From a virus, in IMG/VR virus record IMGVR_UViG_3300009183_003363, positions 1-21,529 of that record: DNA of 21,529 nucleotides; one strand, given 5' to 3'. The translations under genes and the position numbers were made by a program. This document shows, piece after piece, positions 7,654-14,886 of the stretch. Every line of letters begins with the position of its first letter. The first letter of the stretch is position 1. The notes below the pieces were generated by a model. The model saw nothing but the letters and a program-made list of their open reading frames with translations, made no database searches and was not told the origin of the DNA.

Positions 7654-8129
7654 ACTACTATACCAATTAAATGTAATCTAGGTTTATTAGAACAATTCAT
7701 AAACGTATGTAAGTTAACTGTGTTAGTCCAATATACTAAGCCTGCATGCATATGTTGAATAATTCCCTGTTTAAAAACAAAATAACATTCTGGATTAGTA
7801 ATCATAGGAATATGGATCCGAGGGGTAGAATCTTTGTGCATACTATAACAGGACCAGGGACTTAGCCACATAAGTCTAGTTCTAAATAAATTATACTTAT
7901 TAATTACTTCTTCAAATACAGTATCTTTAAAAATTGGGTTTAGATTAGTATATATTAGTTCATCACCCTTGCTCGTTCCAACAGCACTAGCCCACGGATC
8001 TTCTAGATCCTTAAATTGTAGCCCGACTTGTTTCTTGCTGCCGTAATCTGTCCATATAAGATTTTTTTCAATCTTAAAATAGCAGTCTAATATCTCAGTA
8101 ATAGGACATGTTTCAATAATCTTTATCAT
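7650..8129 (-). CDS. 2-oxoglutarate/Fe(II) dioxygenase, Asp/Asn beta-hydroxylase-like
   Basis: 159 residues. The double-stranded beta-helix signature is visible: HKD (98-100) as the HxD iron ligands, a distal His141 (NLHTF) and Arg151 (KPRLHL) ten residues later for the 2-oxoglutarate carboxylate. The segment RIHIPMITNPECYFVF and WTNTVNLHTFMN matches aspartyl/asparaginyl beta-hydroxylase-like oxygenases. It would hydroxylate an amino-acid side chain or small molecule using oxygen and 2-oxoglutarate. ATGA overlaps with the radical SAM gene upstream and the PLP enzyme gene downstream tie it to the operon. Family assignment is strong, substrate unknown. Confidence 0.82.
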   Translation of the reverse strand: MIKIIETCPITEILDCYFKIEKNLIWTDYGSKKQVGLQFKDLEDPWASAVGTSKGDELIYTNLNPIFKDTVFEEVINKYNLFRTRLMWLSPWSCYSMHKDSTPRIHIPMITNPECYFVFKQGIIQHMHAGLVYWTNTVNLHTFMNCSNKPRLHLIGIVV

Positions 8130-9670
8130 ACAGTATTTACTTTGACAATTTCAGCATCACGTTTTAACATAGTTAACAAATTTGGAAAATATTCAGTAGT
8201 TGGATCTTTGATAATATTTGTTTCTGAATAGTGTCTACGAAAATTATTTACAGTGGATAATTTTATTTTATTTTGTATATTAGTATTTAATGCTTTCGCT
8301 ATTGCATTTGATTGAATAAAACTTGTTATGTCAGAATCATCATTTTTAGTCCACTGTCCAATATGCATATTTTCTTTTGTAATTACATATCCGTATTTTT
8401 CATATGATCTTTCTAGTTCACTTGTAGGTTTATTTGGGTAAAGTTCCGGTGGGGTTATAATTAACGGGAAATAAAATATATCATGAACCGGGCAGTCTGG
8501 TTGCATAAACCAAGCATGACTCTTACATATATCTGCATAGGCTTCATGCGGGAGTCCAATAATATATCCTCCCTGAACACGTACCTGATCTCCCCATATT
8601 TTTTGTACATGATATAAAGCCTGTTTACGTTTTTCTGAATCCATACCTTTACCAATTACCTTAGCACTTTTGGGATGAAAAGTTTCAATACCAACGAATA
8701 CTGTGTTTACACCAATATCTAATAACAATTGCGCTTGTTCTGGATGCGTTACTATTAGATCAATACGTATATAACATCTAAATTTTGGTTTAAACGGTAA
8801 TAGCTTTACAACTTCAGCTACGCATTTTAATTTTTCAGTTGAATCATTAAAAGTGTCATCTGCTATCCAATAATCCGTAATTCCCCATTTTGTGTAATTA
8901 TCTAATAGTTCTGTATAAAGCGACTTTGATTCTTTGACATATTTTGCTATATCTTTTTTTCCTATTAACGGCCATGCACAAAATAAACAGGAAAACCGAC
9001 AGCCCCGCGCAATTTCTATAGTCATTAGTTCATCACTACGAATTTGATCATATTTAGTATAACTTGTAAAACTTTCTACCCATCCCCAGTTTTTACTCTC
9101 AGCAGAGCTATCATGATTAATTAAAGTATTCCAAATACGCTTTGGTTGTTGTAAAAAATCTAATATCTGCACCTCGCCATATCCTGCCATGAAATGATCC
9201 GCTGGAAAATCTGCATACCAATCTATTTTAACACCTCCTAGAAGTATTTTAGTTTTTGAATTGTATTTTTTTACAAGATCAACCCAAGGCTTTGCTTTGC
9301 CTAAGAATGCAGATTCGGTGAGTGTGTTCTGACCATTGTTCCCAAACATTGCTCTAACCCGACGCACCTCTTCAGGGTCATGCGATCCATTAGAGGGAAT
9401 AGGAAGTTGATTGCCTGTTTTATTTCTATAAGGCCACCAGCTAGAGCTAAAACCCACAAATCTAGTATCGGGACCTATTGAGACCTTAAGAATTTCTTCC
9501 CAGATATGGATATTAAGTGCCGAAGAAAAATCAATTACTAATACCGAATATCCGTTTTCTCTAAGATGTGTAGCTATTCTGTGTGCGCCGTGTCCTCTGA
9601 CCCATTCTGGATAGTCTGAGGTATCGTTGACAATTATTGCATTAAAGTTATTAGTAGGTACGTTTATCAT
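8126..9670 (-). CDS. B12-binding-domain radical SAM protein
   Basis: 514 residues. The first about 190 residues look like a cobalamin-binding Rossmann domain of the BATS group (WVRGHGAHRIATHLRENGY, then VLVIDF, FVGFSSSW, ILLGGVKID); the DxHxxG cobalt-ligand motif is not seen, which is common in this group. The radical SAM core begins with EIARGCRFSCLFC (Cys 224, 228, 231), followed by WIADDTFN and VFVGIETF, typical of MiaB/Elp3-like BATS enzymes. Such proteins perform methylations, methylthiolations or ring rearrangements. It starts one base after the preceding stop and ends in an ATGA overlap with the oxygenase gene. Largest enzyme of the operon. Substrate unknown. Confidence 0.88.
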   Translation of the reverse strand: MINVPTNNFNAIIVNDTSDYPEWVRGHGAHRIATHLRENGYSVLVIDFSSALNIHIWEEILKVSIGPDTRFVGFSSSWWPYRNKTGNQLPIPSNGSHDPEEVRRVRAMFGNNGQNTLTESAFLGKAKPWVDLVKKYNSKTKILLGGVKIDWYADFPADHFMAGYGEVQILDFLQQPKRIWNTLINHDSSAESKNWGWVESFTSYTKYDQIRSDELMTIEIARGCRFSCLFCAWPLIGKKDIAKYVKESKSLYTELLDNYTKWGITDYWIADDTFNDSTEKLKCVAEVVKLLPFKPKFRCYIRIDLIVTHPEQAQLLLDIGVNTVFVGIETFHPKSAKVIGKGMDSEKRKQALYHVQKIWGDQVRVQGGYIIGLPHEAYADICKSHAWFMQPDCPVHDIFYFPLIITPPELYPNKPTSELERSYEKYGYVITKENMHIGQWTKNDDSDITSFIQSNAIAKALNTNIQNKIKLSTVNNFRRHYSETNIIKDPTTEYFPNLLTMLKRDAEIVKVNTV

Positions 9671-9671
9671 A

Positions 9672-10517
9672 TTAATATATTTTCCAACCTATTATTGTAG
9701 TGTCCGGCATTAATAATTCTTGATACATTGTGTTATTTTCAACTTCAACATCGTTTATTTTTATTAATGTTCCTATTGGAATATATCCTATGGCCAGTCT
9801 AGGGTCTTCTATTTTGTATGGCCAAGCGAGTTTACTATCATAATAAAAATTAGTAAATTTTTTCCAGTCTAATGTAAATTTAGAAAATCGCAAGGTATGA
9901 TATGGTGATATTCTATATTGTGGTACAATTTGTTCAACAGGACAATTGACATCGTTATTTAAATATAATTCAAGTGGATGCCTTCCTACATGACAATAAT
10001 GTAGCATTAAATCTCCAATATTTCTGTTTGGAGTAAAATATTTAAAATCTTCAATAGATATTAACTCATTCAATTCATTATAAATGTCAGGGCATATCAA
10101 AATGTAACTAAAATTTTTATTAAATTTTTTTGCAACATTTAACGTTTCTAATTCATGTATCAAATCATTGTATGTTGATAGTTGTTCTAACCTACTAGTG
10201 TCCGTTTCTGATTTTTCAAGTTCTGGAAAATGAATATGTAAACGGTTTAAATTGTTTGCTATTGTATCATCATTGCTGAACGTAATTATTTTAGTTGGTA
10301 TCCACATGTTCATTTTTTCAATTAACTGTATTAGTTCATTAATTTTATCTTCTATATTATTAATAGCACGAATTGGATTTAAACTTTTTCGTAGTTGATT
10401 TACATTGCAATTGTTTATTAACTTAGCCCAAGTTTGCGCAGGTTTATGCGTGTATACTTTATACGTTAGTTTTTTAATATCCGGAGTGCATAATGTAATT
10501 TCATAAAAAGAATACAT
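9672..10517 (-). CDS. Unrecognised protein of the biosynthetic-like operon
   Basis: 281 residues, no family recognised. It is soluble-looking, with no signal peptide or membrane segment. Distinct features are a predicted helical first half (ELIQLIEKMN...), a conserved-looking segment SNDDTIANNLNRLHIHFPELE at about 91-111, and an aromatic-rich second half (HTLRFSKFTLDWKKFTNFYYDSKLAWPY). The C-terminal part has short beta-rich stretches with GYIPIGTLIKINDVEV. It is separated by one base from the methyltransferase gene upstream and one base from the radical SAM gene downstream, so co-translation with pathway enzymes is very likely. Function not assigned. Confidence 0.75.
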   Translation of the reverse strand: MYSFYEITLCTPDIKKLTYKVYTHKPAQTWAKLINNCNVNQLRKSLNPIRAINNIEDKINELIQLIEKMNMWIPTKIITFSNDDTIANNLNRLHIHFPELEKSETDTSRLEQLSTYNDLIHELETLNVAKKFNKNFSYILICPDIYNELNELISIEDFKYFTPNRNIGDLMLHYCHVGRHPLELYLNNDVNCPVEQIVPQYRISPYHTLRFSKFTLDWKKFTNFYYDSKLAWPYKIEDPRLAIGYIPIGTLIKINDVEVENNTMYQELLMPDTTIIGWKIY

Positions 10518-10518
10518 A

Positions 10519-11064
10519 CTATTTAATTCCTATTACCATGTACCGCGTAAAGCTCCATGTGTTATAGTTGAACTCAATTTCTCCGGTGTATTCATACCCC
10601 GATAACGGAAACCGTTGTTTAAAATTATCTAGCGATGTAGAAATAGTGACTTCTTCCCCTTCATGAACTAGGTTATTACCTTGCAGTATGACACGTTTTC
10701 CGGATGGAATATTATTCCACCAGTCCATTGACGGGAAATGTTCAGTTGCAGTGTTGATGATTAAATCTGGTTCGTCTGGAATTAACAAATTACAATCCAA
10801 TGTATGCGCTCTGAACACCTCTGATTGACAAATCCAATTGTCATTAATCATCTCTGCTATATCCTTGCATGACGGATCAACATCATAAGAGTGAATGCGC
10901 TTAACATTAAATTTATCCCTACTTAGCAGTAGAAATGCTGCTAGACCATACCAGCCACCATATATCCATGTTAAGTTAGATGCCCAATTAAGTTTTTCTA
11001 ATTCCTGACATAACCATAGCTTACTGCGTATTTGACCATGAGTGAATGCATAGGTTTTGTTCAT
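10519..11064 (-). CDS. Class I SAM methyltransferase-like protein
   Basis: 181 residues. The strand-loop-helix LTWIYGGWYGLAAFLLLSR (31-49) is a SAM-binding motif I with a GxxxG pattern, followed by RIHSYDVDPSCKDIA (57-71), where the Asp pair marks the ribose-binding acidic residue. DLIINTATEHFPSMDWW (80-96) fits the motif IV region with an ATEH in place of more usual residues. It is the first gene of the nine-gene operon, 16 bases after rubredoxin, with no strong Shine-Dalgarno. It might be read through from the rubrerythrin-rubredoxin genes. Substrate unknown. Confidence 0.68.
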   Translation of the reverse strand: MNKTYAFTHGQIRSKLWLCQELEKLNWASNLTWIYGGWYGLAAFLLLSRDKFNVKRIHSYDVDPSCKDIAEMINDNWICQSEVFRAHTLDCNLLIPDEPDLIINTATEHFPSMDWWNNIPSGKRVILQGNNLVHEGEEVTISTSLDNFKQRFPLSGYEYTGEIEFNYNTWSFTRYMVIGIK

Positions 11065-11080
11065 TTTGTACGTACCGTGA

Positions 11081-11212
11081 TTAACTTACCAATTCATAAT
11101 CTTCTTTACCACATCCGCATTCAGGACAAACATGATCGTCGGGAAGTTGTTCCCATTTACCTTCTACTGTTTCATCGTGGATATGACCACATACTACACA
11201 TACATGTTCCAT
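11081..11212 (-). CDS. Miniature rubredoxin
   Basis: A 43-residue reading frame. It has two rubredoxin knuckles, CVVCGHIHDE (5-14) and CPECGCGKEDYE (29-40), and the LPDDHVCP stretch typical of rubredoxins (LPDDWVCP). Four Cys (5, 8, 29, 32) would bind one iron. The spacing between the knuckles is 20 residues against about 29 in classic rubredoxin, so the middle loop is shortened. It starts one base after the rubrerythrin stop, with GAGGAG as Shine-Dalgarno inside that gene. It is probably the electron donor to rubrerythrin, whose usual fused rubredoxin domain is absent here. Confidence 0.88.
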   Translation of the reverse strand: MEHVCVVCGHIHDETVEGKWEQLPDDHVCPECGCGKEDYELVS

Positions 11213-11213
11213 T

Positions 11214-11663
11214 TTACATCTCCTCTAATTTTTGTTGGTACGCTTGTGCGTGGCGTTTTTCAATTTTAGCTAATGCACTAAAACGTTTTTCTGCTTTAGT
11301 CAATAATTCTTTGAATTCTTCGGCATGTTCTTTGCTTTCGGCAATTTGCATATTAGCTTCATTTGCAAAAACTAATTCTCCTTCAAATTCAGCCGTTTCT
11401 TTGAAGTTTGGATACATAATCTCAAACTCATATGTCTCACCGTCAATTGCCATTTGCAAGCATTCTTTGGTAGTAGGCTTCTTAATCATTAACTCCAAGT
11501 GACCCCAAGCATGTAGAATCTCTTGGGCTGCGGTGTGTTCAAAATGTTTTGCAATTTCTTCATTGCCTTCTTCTCGGGCAATCTTTGCAAAATACCGATA
11601 TTTGGTATGTGCTTGTGACTCGCCGGCAAATGCGTCGGCTAAGTTTTGCAATGTTTGTGACAT
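11214..11663 (-). CDS. Rubrerythrin (diiron domain only)
   Basis: 149 residues forming a ferritin-like four-helix bundle. Diiron ligands can be read as Glu15 (AGESQAH), E48xxH51 (QEILHAW), acidic residues in the third helix region (YEFEIMYP, EFEGE) and E135xxH138 (KIEKRHAQAY). Rubrerythrins reduce hydrogen peroxide with electrons from rubredoxin. The usual C-terminal rubredoxin domain (family length about 190) is missing; a separate rubredoxin gene follows one base later. AGGAG precedes the ATG, and a late-promoter-like element lies upstream. It is likely to protect phage or host iron enzymes such as the nearby Fe-S proteins and the RNR from oxidative damage during infection. Confidence 0.9.
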   Translation of the reverse strand: MSQTLQNLADAFAGESQAHTKYRYFAKIAREEGNEEIAKHFEHTAAQEILHAWGHLELMIKKPTTKECLQMAIDGETYEFEIMYPNFKETAEFEGELVFANEANMQIAESKEHAEEFKELLTKAEKRFSALAKIEKRHAQAYQQKLEEM

Positions 11664-11687
11664 AAATTCTCCTAGTGTGTCTAAAAG

Positions 11688-11695
11688 TATTTATC
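11688..11695 (-). promoter_or_regulatory. Possible T4-type late promoter upstream of rubrerythrin
   Basis: The minus strand reads GATAAATA, 7 of 8 matches to the T4 late-promoter element TATAAATA. It is 24 bases from the rubrerythrin ATG, leaving room for a short leader that keeps the AGGAG Shine-Dalgarno. It lies in the 45-base spacer after a hypothetical gene. No T4-type late sigma factor is in the window, so the class of promoter is inferred. Confidence 0.35.
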
Positions 11696-11708
11696 TAGTC
11701 ACAAACAC

Positions 11709-11996
11709 TCAATCTTCTTTTATATGCAATCCATTACTGCGTTTGACTCTAGAATTTTCTACATCTTGGTCAAAACGTTGTTCATGTATAGTCTTGTGTC
11801 CAAATACTTTTACACTGTGACATAACAAACATCTTGGATTACCACAATCTAATGCATGATGTTTTGCTAATCTATTTGGTTCTTTAATATACTTTTCAAT
11901 TCCAGCTGATTTAGCAATTTTTAATTGTTTATTGATGGCATTATCATCTTTAAGCAAACGTTTACTATGCTTAATCTTATCTTCTTCAGTACTCAT
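11709..11996 (-). CDS. Small Cys-rich phage protein
   Basis: 95 residues, highly basic with a helical N-terminal half. The second half holds HHALDCGNPRCLLCHS, where Cys and His could form a zinc site (C-x4-C-x2-C-H), then VFGHKTIHEQRFDQ. Small proteins with a similar CGxxxCxxC...KTxxEKRF layout are frequent in tailed phages, but I know of no function. The ATG directly follows the IscU stop (TAAATG), so translation is coupled to IscU. A nucleic-acid-binding role is a guess from charge and the probable zinc site. Confidence 0.75.
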   Translation of the reverse strand: MSTEEDKIKHSKRLLKDDNAINKQLKIAKSAGIEKYIKEPNRLAKHHALDCGNPRCLLCHSVKVFGHKTIHEQRFDQDVENSRVKRSNGLHIKED

Positions 11997-12377
11997 TTAA
12001 TGCTTTTTTCTATAATCTTCTACCGCGGCTTTGATGGCATCTTCGGCGAGGATGGAGCAGTGAATTTTAACTGGGGGGAGGGCGAGGTGTTCGGCGATGG
12101 TTGAGTTCGTGATGGTGCTAGCTTCATCCAATGTTTTACCCTTGACCCACTCTGTGACAAGACTTGAACTAGCAATTGCCGACCCACACCCATATGTCTT
12201 AAATTTGGCATCTGTGATTAACCCCGTTTCTTTATCTACTTTAATTTGCAGTTTCATCAGGTCTCCGCACGCCGGAGCACCTACTAATCCTGTACCTACA
12301 TTTTCTTCGGCTTTGGAAAAACTTCCTGCATTGCGGGGGTTTTCATAATGATCTAAAACTTGTTTACTGTAGGACAT
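11997..12377 (-). CDS. iscU: IscU iron-sulfur cluster scaffold
   Basis: 126 residues, full length. All IscU hallmarks are present: Cys37 and Asp39 in APACGD, Cys64 in YGCGSAIASSS, the HscA-binding motif LPPVK (100-104) and His106-Cys107 in KIHCSILAED. IscU builds 2Fe-2S clusters on the IscS desulfurase and hands them on with chaperones. The rest of the Isc machinery is not here, so host IscS and HscAB would be needed. It reads almost like a beta/gamma-proteobacterial host gene. A strong Shine-Dalgarno (AGGAGA) precedes the ATG. The 3' third of the gene is markedly GC-rich (56% G+C at 12021-12120 by hand count) while the 5' part and flanks are AT-rich, suggesting recent capture or recombination. 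Confidence 0.95.
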   Translation of the reverse strand: MSYSKQVLDHYENPRNAGSFSKAEENVGTGLVGAPACGDLMKLQIKVDKETGLITDAKFKTYGCGSAIASSSLVTEWVKGKTLDEASTITNSTIAEHLALPPVKIHCSILAEDAIKAAVEDYRKKH

Positions 12378-12393
12378 AAAAGTCTCCTGTATT

Positions 12394-12969
12394 TTATTTA
12401 GTCCATGAATCGTCTGCTATTACAATCCAGCCTAATTTTAACAAATCTTCACGGATTTCATCTGTAACTACACTTTCAGAAACATGGGCTTTCAATTCAA
12501 GCAGTCTTTCTCTTTCATGTTGACTTAGAGGATTAGCTGCATTGTTTAATTCAGTATCTATTTCAATATTATCAACTATACCACTACAGTACCAAGACAT
12601 ATAGTCACCTTCTTCACGCATGTCAGCAATGATTCCACCTGCATGTCTCCAACTAGAACTCCATTTTTTCTCTGTTAATATAGGCCATACATCGTTACGA
12701 GTGAAATCATTATTGCATATTGCTGCGTATAGATGTTGAGCATAGACTTTATCGCATTTGGCTTTCTCTATGATCCATTCAGTTGTACGCAAGTCATACT
12801 CTAAGTTATCTTTACACCACTCTGGGTCTACAGCATGTTCTTTATCCTGTTCCTCATAATCCAGATAATGATTTATCATGCCCTTAGCAGTGATGTCATT
12901 TGGATCTTTTGCCAAATTTTCACGATATCTTTTAATATTGAACTCATATCTAGTTGGACTTCTGTTCAT
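12394..12969 (-). CDS. Conserved phage protein of unknown function
   Basis: 191 residues, soluble, acidic. The central block HLYAAICNNDF, VWPILTEKKWSSSWRHAGGIIAD and EEGDYMSWYCSG (about 79-130) resembles a protein I have seen in tailed phages without an assigned role; this is recollection of a pattern, not a database match. Trp, Cys and His residues in this block could form a functional site. Its start overlaps the end of the SleB-like hydrolase gene by 20 bases and its end is 16 bases from iscU, so it belongs to that transcription unit. Confidence 0.7.
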   Translation of the reverse strand: MNRSPTRYEFNIKRYRENLAKDPNDITAKGMINHYLDYEEQDKEHAVDPEWCKDNLEYDLRTTEWIIEKAKCDKVYAQHLYAAICNNDFTRNDVWPILTEKKWSSSWRHAGGIIADMREEGDYMSWYCSGIVDNIEIDTELNNAANPLSQHERERLLELKAHVSESVVTDEIREDLLKLGWIVIADDSWTK

Positions 12970-13495
12970 TCTTTACCTTCTGCTTGCTATAGAAAATGTG
13001 ATTGCCAATTTTTGCTACTTGTTTATAGGGCCAAGATGGATCAATGTTAATTGAATGAAAGAACAAGGTTGTTTTTGGAACAACATCTTTGTACATACCC
13101 ATCATTGTTTGATACGCAACCATTTCTGCTTGCTTATATTTTGCACTTGTTTTATTTAGGTTTCCTTTTTCTTCACAAACCCAGCTAAATTGACATACAA
13201 CATTTTCATTGATTACTGTCTTTTGATAAATCACTTTGCATGGTGTTTCAGCAAAACCATGATTAACACGATTCATTACTACTCTTGCTACCGCGGCTTG
13301 TCCAGGCAGTGTTTCTGAACCTGCTTCATAGAAGATATTTTTTGCCATACATGCAACCTGTTTCAAATCAATCTTCTTTAGATTAGCAGTAATCTCTGGA
13401 AAAATATATAATGATTGTGTAGGCAAAGGAATAGCCATGCTAGTTAAAAACAGCATGGATATTAAGATTATCTTATTTTTTAATAATAAAAACAT
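12950..13495 (-). CDS. SleB-type cell wall hydrolase
   Basis: 181 residues. A hydrophobic N-terminal segment (LLLKNKIILISMLFLTSMAI, 3-22) looks like a signal peptide or signal anchor. The Hydrolase_2/SleB domain follows: VACMAKNIFYEAGSE (47-61) with the catalytic Glu57, GQAAVARVVMNRV, CQFSWVCE and a C-terminal KIGNHIFY. SleB-type enzymes cleave peptidoglycan glycan strands. Export would make it a periplasmic lysis enzyme, an endolysin needing no holin for transport, or a superinfection-related hydrolase. AGGAAA lies before the ATG. It follows the structural genes after a spacer carrying inverted repeats. Confidence 0.87.
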   Translation of the reverse strand: MFLLLKNKIILISMLFLTSMAIPLPTQSLYIFPEITANLKKIDLKQVACMAKNIFYEAGSETLPGQAAVARVVMNRVNHGFAETPCKVIYQKTVINENVVCQFSWVCEEKGNLNKTSAKYKQAEMVAYQTMMGMYKDVVPKTTLFFHSINIDPSWPYKQVAKIGNHIFYSKQKVKNEQKSN

Positions 13496-13506
13496 AATTT
13501 CCTTTC

Positions 13507-13522
13507 CTGTAGTATACTACAG
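13507..13522. repeat. Perfect 16-base palindrome
   Basis: CTGTAGTATACTACAG is a perfect palindrome eleven bases upstream of the hydrolase start. It includes TATACT, which could be the -10 of a promoter reading leftward, so it may be an operator or form a hairpin near the 5' end of the message. Confidence 0.6.
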
Positions 13523-13539
13523 TTTTAATAATTAACCAA
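13511..13539 (-). promoter_or_regulatory. Candidate sigma70-like promoter for the hydrolase-iscU unit
   Basis: On the minus strand TTGGTT (13539-13534) and TATACT (13516-13511) are separated by 17 bases. The -10 matches 5 of 6 and the -35 only 3 of 6. The -10 lies within the 16-base palindrome. It would start a message near 13504 that leads directly to the hydrolase Shine-Dalgarno. Confidence 0.3.
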
Positions 13540-13553
13540 ATAGTTTGGTTAAT
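13531..13553 (-). terminator. Stem-loop at the end of the virion-protein operon
   Basis: ATTAACCAAA and TTTGGTTAAT are exact inverted copies around a 3-base loop, a 10-base stem. The stop codon of the virion-protein gene sits inside the stem. The stem is AT-rich and no clean U-tract follows, so as an intrinsic terminator it would be weak; it may also protect the message 3' end. Confidence 0.4.
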
Positions 13554-14874
13554 TTACCCAGCAGTCACAATTGCATGTGATTACTTGTTCAATTGCTTGT
13601 GCAACTGAAATTGATGATGGTAACAACGATGAAATAAATGATGGATTGGCTGGATTTAGTGCCGGTGGAATTAGATTAGTATAAGGTGATCCTGCTAAAC
13701 TTCCCGGAACGATAGGCCCACCGGGCACCCCAAAATCAAAGAACGGACCAGTGATAGCTAATTGGCTTATGCCCAATGTACCAATTCCTATATCGGGTCC
13801 GGGAACCCCAGCCAATACTGCTGCAACACTGGAATTTGGCGGAGTAATGATAGTATTAACCACAGTGGTTACATCGGGAATATTATCGTCAATTGCTATT
13901 CCAACTTCTGCTAACCTAACTTGGTTTCTTTCTGCTCTCATTGCAGCAACAATACTTTGACCAGCAACAAGAGTTAAATTAGAGATAGCTTCTAAGTTTT
14001 GTGCAGCCAAATTTGGTGCAGTTAGTATAGCATAGTTAGGTAATAAATCTGTAAAACTATAAATCATCAATGGGTAGGGAAACAAATCACCATTCCTACC
14101 AGAAATTCTGGGTGAGGGTATTGCTGCCAACCCAGTGTCTCTTGCTAGTTGCTCACTAGCTAATTGTGTAGCAGTGGCACTATACAAATCATTTAGTTCA
14201 GATGCTTGTTCTGGGTTCGTTGTGCGTATTGTTGCTATTTCAGCATTAGCTAAATCTATCTGAGCTTGCACCGCAGCATCTAACCCCAACGAAGGACCCT
14301 GTGTTGCTGTATACAGATTACTATAAATTGTTGGTAGATTTCCAGTTGGCATGTTAGATATTGCATTCTGCAAATTAGCCCAATCATATGGTAATCCTGA
14401 CATACAGCCAAAAAAGTCTGAGAACGTATATAAATTGTTAGTTCCGGTGCCCAGTGCCACTAAAGATAATGCAGCCTGTGCTTCTGCTGCATCGGTGGGT
14501 ATATTAGTACCATTAGTTAATGGTAGACCTTCAGTAGTCTCTAAGCTAGCAACTACTTGTGCAAATTTTTCTATATCAATTTTTCTTATATTATTTACTT
14601 GTTGCATTGTTGCACTAAACGCGCCAGCAGCAGTAGCGATATCACTAGGTAATATACCATCTAGATATGATCCAAATCCTTCAGATAAAATTTGTAAATT
14701 AACCGGAATAATCGTATTAGCAGTAGTAGAATTATTAACAATTGTAGTTGAAGTGGTATTCGTATTGGCAGTAACATTAAATGCATCACCAGTGGTACTT
14801 GTTCCAGGATTTCCAAAAGAATAGCTACTAGTGCTTCCGTCAAGCAATGATAAGAAATTATTTACTGTTGTCAT
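13549..14874 (-). CDS. Probable virion structural protein
   Basis: 441 residues, not matched to a named family. Composition is typical of phage tail or baseplate proteins: a Thr/Asn/Ser-rich N-terminus (TSTTGDAFNVTANTNTTSTT), Ala/Leu-rich helical middle (AAVQAQIDLANAEIATI; ASELNDLYSATATQLASEQLA), and Pro/Gly-rich C-terminal third, ending in CNCDCWVN with three closely spaced Cys. It follows 12 bases after another large probable structural gene and the PAAR spike-tip gene, so a baseplate or tail-tip role is likely. No catalytic motif is visible. The start ATG is preceded by AT-rich sequence without a strong Shine-Dalgarno. Confidence 0.65.
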   Translation of the reverse strand: MTTVNNFLSLLDGSTSSYSFGNPGTSTTGDAFNVTANTNTTSTTIVNNSTTANTIIPVNLQILSEGFGSYLDGILPSDIATAAGAFSATMQQVNNIRKIDIEKFAQVVASLETTEGLPLTNGTNIPTDAAEAQAALSLVALGTGTNNLYTFSDFFGCMSGLPYDWANLQNAISNMPTGNLPTIYSNLYTATQGPSLGLDAAVQAQIDLANAEIATIRTTNPEQASELNDLYSATATQLASEQLARDTGLAAIPSPRISGRNGDLFPYPLMIYSFTDLLPNYAILTAPNLAAQNLEAISNLTLVAGQSIVAAMRAERNQVRLAEVGIAIDDNIPDVTTVVNTIITPPNSSVAAVLAGVPGPDIGIGTLGISQLAITGPFFDFGVPGGPIVPGSLAGSPYTNLIPPALNPANPSFISSLLPSSISVAQAIEQVITCNCDCWVN

Positions 14875-14886
14875 TACATTTATTTA

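Noticed and set aside
11032-11502. Plus-strand open frame opposite rubredoxin and rubrerythrin
   Set aside because: It is antisense to two well-supported genes with clear motifs and has no family resemblance or start signal.
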